Positions 60,214-64,000 of a stretch of 64,000 nt of DNA are shown here, piece after piece. The stretch is taken from NCBI RefSeq assembly GCF_050107595.1, contig NZ_JBNILH010000002.1:589233-653232 (forward strand), in the 5' to 3' direction. The stretch's first letter is position 1, and each line of letters begins with the position of its first letter. The position numbers were made by a program, and so were the translations under genes. The notes under the pieces are model-generated. The model saw only the letters and a list, made by a program, of their open reading frames with translations. It made no database searches and was not told where the DNA came from. This DNA comes from Bacillus_AB infantis_C. Its GTDB lineage: Bacteria > Bacillota > Bacilli > Bacillales > Cytobacillaceae.

Positions 60214-60325
60214 CCCCATAATACCGCTAACCCTTATGGAATTTTCACAACTCTCAGTTGAAAAAAGAAGATTATCAGACTGTGCTCAAAGTTTCTTATT
60301 AAACAAACTAAAGGAATGAAATCCA

Positions 60326-61204
60326 ATGTCTTATATTAGAAGCATACTAACTCAAACTGCAGGACTCCTTGTACTGCTGCTGGTTGCTGCGCTGCCATTA
60401 TATTTATATAACTTGGATGGGAAGGTTATTTTTCTTCCTTCAAAGATTCCAGGCGAGGTACTTGCTTTTATAAAAGGTCTATTTACAAGTGAGTCCTTCT
60501 ATTACATGCAGGGGGACAGAAGGAGATTTTTGCTTTTTGACCTATTGAGCTTTTTTAGTGTCTCCTATGTTTATGTCTCAGTCTCATTAGCTATTGTTAT
60601 AATATTATCTTTTATTTTTGGTATATGGCTATGGAAGAAAAGTGAGAAGTGGGTAAACTCTATATTAGGATTTGTGGGTTTTATCCCGGATTTCATTTTA
60701 GTTTTAATGCTTCAGCTTTTAATTACCTATATTTATAAACAAACTGGTATGCGGGTTGCAAAGGTTGCTTCGTTATCGCTCGAGGAACCGGCCATTTTAC
60801 TGCCCGTTTTGACGTTAACGATCCTGCCCCTTTTGTATTTAGTCCGTTCCTTAAACGACCGCACTTTTGAGGTGGCTTCTGAAGATTACATACTAACAGC
60901 TGTTTCCAAGGGACTTACGAAAAGACAGATTTATCTCTACCATGTGACCAGCAACGTACTTCCTTTTTTAAAGGCTGATATCTATAAGATTGTGGGGATA
61001 ACGACAGCTAATCTTTTTATTATCGAGCATCTTTATAATACAAGGGGCTTAACTGAAATCCTATTCGAATATCCGGTGAACTTTGGCTACCAGTATAACC
61101 TCGTAGTCATTTCCCTGCTTTCTTTTTTTATCCTTTATATCGCTGTGCTATTTACGATGAAGCTCATTATTTTCGGAATAGAGAAGGTGTTATTGCGTGG
61201 GTAA
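60326..61204 (+). CDS. ABC transporter permease, OppB/DppB-like
   Basis: 292 residues with about six membrane segments. The EAA-like loop (RSLNDRTFEVASEDYILTAVSKGLTKRQIYLYHV) matches Opp/Dpp-type permeases of peptide or nickel importers, although the N-terminus is divergent. AAAGGA precedes the ATG. It overlaps the next permease gene by 8 nt. No ATPase or substrate-binding protein gene is next to the pair. Confidence 0.8.
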   Translation: MSYIRSILTQTAGLLVLLLVAALPLYLYNLDGKVIFLPSKIPGEVLAFIKGLFTSESFYYMQGDRRRFLLFDLLSFFSVSYVYVSVSLAIVIILSFIFGIWLWKKSEKWVNSILGFVGFIPDFILVLMLQLLITYIYKQTGMRVAKVASLSLEEPAILLPVLTLTILPLLYLVRSLNDRTFEVASEDYILTAVSKGLTKRQIYLYHVTSNVLPFLKADIYKIVGITTANLFIIEHLYNTRGLTEILFEYPVNFGYQYNLVVISLLSFFILYIAVLFTMKLIIFGIEKVLLRG

Positions 61205-62123
61205 ATGGAATCTGAAATTAAAAGCAGGCATACTGCTGCTCATCTTCTTCTTAATTCTTTCATTGATAGGCCCTTATATCGCCCCTTATGGAGCAGACGG
61301 GCTTTCCGATGTTGAATACGTAAAAACAGAATCAGGTAGCAAAATAATAGCCCCTCCATATCCTCCATCCGAAAAACACCTGTTTGGCACAGATCAATGG
61401 GGCTATGACATTTTATCCCTCCTATTATATGGAGCAAAGTACACTTTTTTCACTGTATTAATCTGTGCTTTTTTGCGTTCCGTAATAGGCGGTGTGTTTG
61501 GGCTTTATTTTGCTGTCCGCAGCAGGTCGTTTGCTAGTAGAAAAGAAAGGAAAAAACTTCCCAATCTTTTAAGCGGATTTCCTGTCTTTATTTTTGTCTA
61601 TTTTGTTCTCATCCGCTTGAATTTTATTCCGGTTTTGGGTGAAAACTCTTTAATCTTTCTCACTGGGACCCTTATTGTTATTCTGGGGATTAACGGAGTG
61701 TATAATGTCGTATTTGCCAAAACAGCGGAATTAAGGACCCATCTTTATGTTTTAGCTTCTCAAACAATAGGTGGAAGCCGCTGGCACATTGCTAAAACTC
61801 ATATTCTCCCTGCACTGAAAGGCCAGTTCATGATTATCTTTGTGAATGAAATTATACTGGTCCTTCATTTAATTGGGCAACTGGGCATATTCAGTATTTT
61901 TCTCGGCGGAACATTTGTCCGGATGGATCCAGTTATCTATATCTCAATGACAAAAGAATGGGCCGGTCTTATAGGCCAATTTAGATCAGCTTTCTATTAT
62001 TCTCCTTGGGTCATCCTTTTTCCGCTAGCTGCATACCTCTTGCTGCTGTTTTCATTTTACTTAATTCTCCTGGGATTTGTTCAGAAGGAAAGAGTGAAGC
62101 ATAGGAAGGCTCCTATAATATAG
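61197..62123 (+). CDS. ABC transporter permease, OppC/DppC-like
   Basis: 308 residues. An N-terminal membrane segment is followed by the extracellular HLFGTDQWGYDILSLLLYGAKYT block, a hallmark of DppC/OppC permeases (HxFGTDxxGRD). Five further membrane segments follow, with an EAA-like loop (TAELRTHLYVLASQTIGGSRWHIAKTHILP). The start is GTG at 61197, inside the end of the upstream gene, so the two are coupled. The substrate is unknown, and ATPases would have to come from elsewhere. Confidence 0.82.
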   Translation: MGKWNLKLKAGILLLIFFLILSLIGPYIAPYGADGLSDVEYVKTESGSKIIAPPYPPSEKHLFGTDQWGYDILSLLLYGAKYTFFTVLICAFLRSVIGGVFGLYFAVRSRSFASRKERKKLPNLLSGFPVFIFVYFVLIRLNFIPVLGENSLIFLTGTLIVILGINGVYNVVFAKTAELRTHLYVLASQTIGGSRWHIAKTHILPALKGQFMIIFVNEIILVLHLIGQLGIFSIFLGGTFVRMDPVIYISMTKEWAGLIGQFRSAFYYSPWVILFPLAAYLLLLFSFYLILLGFVQKERVKHRKAPII

Positions 62124-62319
62124 CTTATGCATTCCAAATAATACATAGAAAATTCAACCTAGACTTTTTGAAAAAACACTTTCCTATCTTATGTTTCAGA
62201 ACAGCTGCCAAACTAGGCAACTCTTCTTATTTCATAAAAAGGGCAGTTTAGTGGACGAAGGAGTTTGGAGTATTTAGGAAGAATATCAGCATTAAAATTT
62301 TGTTTCAAGGGTGATAATA

Positions 62320-63066
62320 TTGGTTGAAAAGTACATTAAAGTGGAAAATGGCAAGCTATGGACAGAAAAAAGAGGGCAGGGAGTTCCAGTTATTTTAATC
62401 AGTGGTGGACCTGGCTCTTGTAATTATTTGTAACATTTGTCAAATCTTATTGAAGATATTTGTGAAGTTATTATGTTTGATCCTAAAGGTTGTGGCCGCT
62501 CAAATTATGACGGGAATGGATACAATTTAGAAGCTTGTCTTCAAGACATTGAACAAATTCGGGAAGAGTACGGCCTAAAAAATTGGGTAGTAGTTGGGCA
62601 CTCCTGGGGAGCTGATTTAGGGTTGGCTTATTCGCTTTTATATCCGAAATCCGTAATAGGATATGTTTCAATTTCAGGAACTGGAATCCAAAATGATAGA
62701 GATTGGAAGGAAACTTATAATCGAAACAAAGTAGAAATTGATGAATTGAAACCGAATTTTGAGTATGAGGCTAATAAGATTGTTCATCGTTCTCTTATTA
62801 ATTCTTGGAGAGAATTTATAAAGAAACCATTACTGCTAAGAGAAATCTCACAGATTGACTTACCTTCACTGTTTATTTATGCCGAGAATGATATTCGCCC
62901 TTCTTGGTCAATTAAACAAGTCTCAAACCTTATTCCTAATTCTAGATATATCGTAATTGAAGGAGCAGAACATTATATTTGGTTAAACAAAGAGAAAGAA
63001 TTAAGTGAAGTCTTAAAACCTTTTATTAAGCTAACGGGACAGATTAGTACAAAAAGGAATTTGTAA
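62320..63066 (+). pseudogene. Alpha/beta hydrolase (proline iminopeptidase-like) with an internal stop
   Basis: From TTG at 62320 (AAGGGTGA upstream) the frame reads VEKYIKVENGKLWTEKRGQG...ISGGPGSCNYL, then meets a TAA at 62431-62433, and continues in the same frame HLSNLIEDICEVIMFDPKGCGRSN. The oxyanion GGPG motif lies before the stop. The nucleophile motif GHSWGAD, an Asp in YAENDIRPSW and a His in EGAEHYIW lie after it, so only a point mutation separates this from a complete S33-type hydrolase. Internal re-start at a later codon would lack the oxyanion loop. Confidence 0.82.
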
Positions 63067-63209
63067 AAACACCTATTATTCAATGAGTAACTACTTACTT
63101 AGGTGGAAGCTTTTCGATAGGTTGGATGAATTTAATTAACAATGTTGTTTAACAAAAAGGGATGATAATTCTTTATGAAAAGAAACATGTGAAAGGTGGC
63201 TGTACTAAT

Positions 63210-63422
63210 ATGGGATTTGCTATAGAATGCCCTAAATGTAGTAATGAAGTAATGGAAGGATATATTTATTCTGCTCGCCGAATATGTTGGTCGGAATCTA
63301 GTGATTCAGTTTTCTTTGATTTTGGAAATGAAGTATTAGTAGATAAAGCAGAAGTTAAAATCGGCAAAACCCCAGCATATAGGTGTGAAACGTGTAAGTT
63401 AGTTATATTTTCATACGAATAA
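63210..63422 (+). CDS. Zinc-ribbon-like small protein (DUF6487-like)
   Basis: About 70 residues with two CxxC knuckles: IECPKCSNEV near the N-terminus and YRCETCKLVIFSYE at the C-terminus, flanking a GYIYSARRICWSESS segment. This is the pattern of small Bacillus zinc-ribbon proteins (PF20097-like). The ATG at 63210 follows AAAGGTGG; an earlier ATG at 63162 is upstream of that site. Function unknown. Confidence 0.7.
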   Translation: MGFAIECPKCSNEVMEGYIYSARRICWSESSDSVFFDFGNEVLVDKAEVKIGKTPAYRCETCKLVIFSYE

Positions 63423-63429
63423 TCGTTAC

Positions 63430-63636
63430 TATAAAAAAATGTGGTTTTTAAAGTTTATCTTTTTAGACTTACGGAGCTTCCAAACCAGCCAGCATTGCTA
63501 ATGTTATAAAAGGGGCAGCATTCCTGTAATGAAGGAAAATGGGGTTTGAACAAAAAAATAACCTCTTGGTAGAATGAGAGAGTCCTGTAGCCGGCAAGCA
63601 AAAAGGACTATAACTCAAATACCAGGAGGCACTAAA
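63430..63636 (+). ncRNA. Putative left-end non-coding (bridge RNA) region of the IS110-family element
   Basis: IS110-family elements carry, next to the recombinase gene, a non-coding end that is transcribed as a structured bridge RNA which guides target and donor choice. The segment before this transposase fits by position and folding: TTCCT / AGGAA (about 63521-63537) and AGTCCT / AGGACT (about 63581-63609) form hairpins. The exact element boundary and RNA ends cannot be set from one copy. Confidence 0.4.
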
Positions 63637-64000
63637 ATGAATTATAACCAGAATAAGAAGATTGCTCAAATTACTTCTCAAACTCTTATTATAGGAGTCG
63701 ATATTGCGAAGTTCAAGCATGTGGCACGTGCTCAGGACTTTAGGGGAATGGAGTTTGGATCTCCTTGTCAATTTGAAAATACAAAAGAGGGATTTGAGCA
63801 ATTCTTGAATTGGATTTCTGGAATTAAAAAAGAACAGCGTATGGACAAAGTGATGGTTGGCATGGAGCCAACTGGCCACTATTGGTTTAACCTCGCTCAT
63901 ATTTTAAAAGAAAACGGAATTAAGTTTGTCGCAGTAAACCCCTTGCACGTCAAGAAAAGCAAGGAGTTGGATGATAACTCACCTACCAAGAATGATGTGA
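63637..64000 (+). mobile_element. IS110-family transposase, 5' part (cut by the window edge)
   Basis: 121 codons are visible, starting at an ATG preceded by AGGAGG. The N-terminal DEDD/RuvC-like domain is recognisable: LIIGVDIAKFKHVARAQD (first Asp), KVMVGMEPTGHYWFNLAHIL (Glu) and VNPLHVKKSKELDDNSPTKNDV (the KxSKxxDxxPxKxD signature). These recombinases excise and integrate a circular intermediate without terminal inverted repeats. Whether the gene is intact beyond the window cannot be seen. Confidence 0.9.

Noticed and set aside
60011..60319. 102-codon plus-strand ORF
   Set aside because: It runs straight through the folded repeat element, has no convincing ribosome-binding site and shows no protein-like pattern.
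62431..62433. Recoded stop codon in the hydrolase
   Set aside because: The codon is TAA, which tRNA-Sec (UCA anticodon) does not read, and no recoding structure is apparent. A plain nonsense mutation is simpler.
63469..63900. 143-codon minus-strand ORF
   Set aside because: It lies antisense to the IS110 transposase start, whose motifs and ribosome-binding site are clear.

Overview
The window is chromosomal DNA from an endospore-forming member of the Bacillaceae (Bacillus sensu lato). It carries spoVS, cotE, spoVK, sirA, a Spo0E-family phosphatase gene and the Firmicutes-type genes rny, ricA/ymcA, glnR and yneA, in an order close to that around recA-mutSL-glnRA-lexA in Bacillus subtilis. It is not B. 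subtilis itself. A 2-oxoacid:ferredoxin oxidoreductase and an M19 dipeptidase follow spoVS, mreBH lies between mutL and miaA, and intergenic repeat arrays interrupt the backbone. All assignments come from reading sequence and motifs; no database search was run.

Backbone (1-53.5 kb). From left to right: the end of ymfH, ymfI (EF-P modification), ymfJ, ymfK, rodZ and pgsA (cell shape and phospholipid synthesis); cinA and SOS-controlled recA; rny (RNase Y), ymdB and spoVS; a dipeptidase; korAB; miaB-ymcA (tRNA modification and the RNase Y partner RicA); cotE; a two-domain VOC protein; mutS-mutL. An XRE-PAS regulator, a deoxyribosyltransferase-like gene, a GrpB-family gene and mreBH (minus) come next, then miaA-hfq, spoVK, a TRIC-type channel gene (minus), hflX-ynbB, and glnR-glnA behind a sigma-A promoter carrying two GlnR-type operators. 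A 52-53 bp hairpin repeat array follows glnA. A block of small accessory genes comes next, including a second XRE-PAS regulator, a SPOR-like secreted protein and an IseA-like secreted inhibitor. Then comes divergent lexA / yneA-yneB with three LexA boxes, followed by ynzC, tkt, sirA, yneF, a heterodimeric ABC exporter, a Spo0E-like gene (ynzD), ccdA, a CheY-like gene, ccdC and yneK.

Accessory region (about 53.5-64 kb). The backbone ends at a selenocysteine-tRNA-like gene with anticodon UCA, a long variable arm and an encoded CCA. A tyrosine recombinase pseudogene with three lesions lies immediately downstream, the usual arrangement of a tRNA-integrated island. Beyond it are more A/T-rich genes: a DUF4238-family protein, a TIR-like (PF10137-type) predicted nucleotide-binding protein that is a defence candidate, and several decayed genes (a frameshifted MFS transporter, an alpha/beta hydrolase with an internal stop, gene fragments). 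There is also an orphan pair of Opp/Dpp-type permeases, a folded repeat element with a shorter copy at 14.1 kb, a zinc-ribbon-like small protein, and the left end of an IS110-family element cut by the window edge.

How the parts work together: the backbone is a housekeeping set for DNA repair (recA, mutSL, lexA/yneA), RNA decay and modification (rny, ricA, miaA/miaB, hfq, hflX), nitrogen control (glnRA), carbon metabolism (tkt, korAB), envelope (rodZ, pgsA, mreBH) and sporulation. The most unusual signals are the tRNA-Sec-like gene with its decayed island, the TIR-like gene flanked by long inverted repeats, and two intergenic arrays of hairpin-forming tandem repeats.
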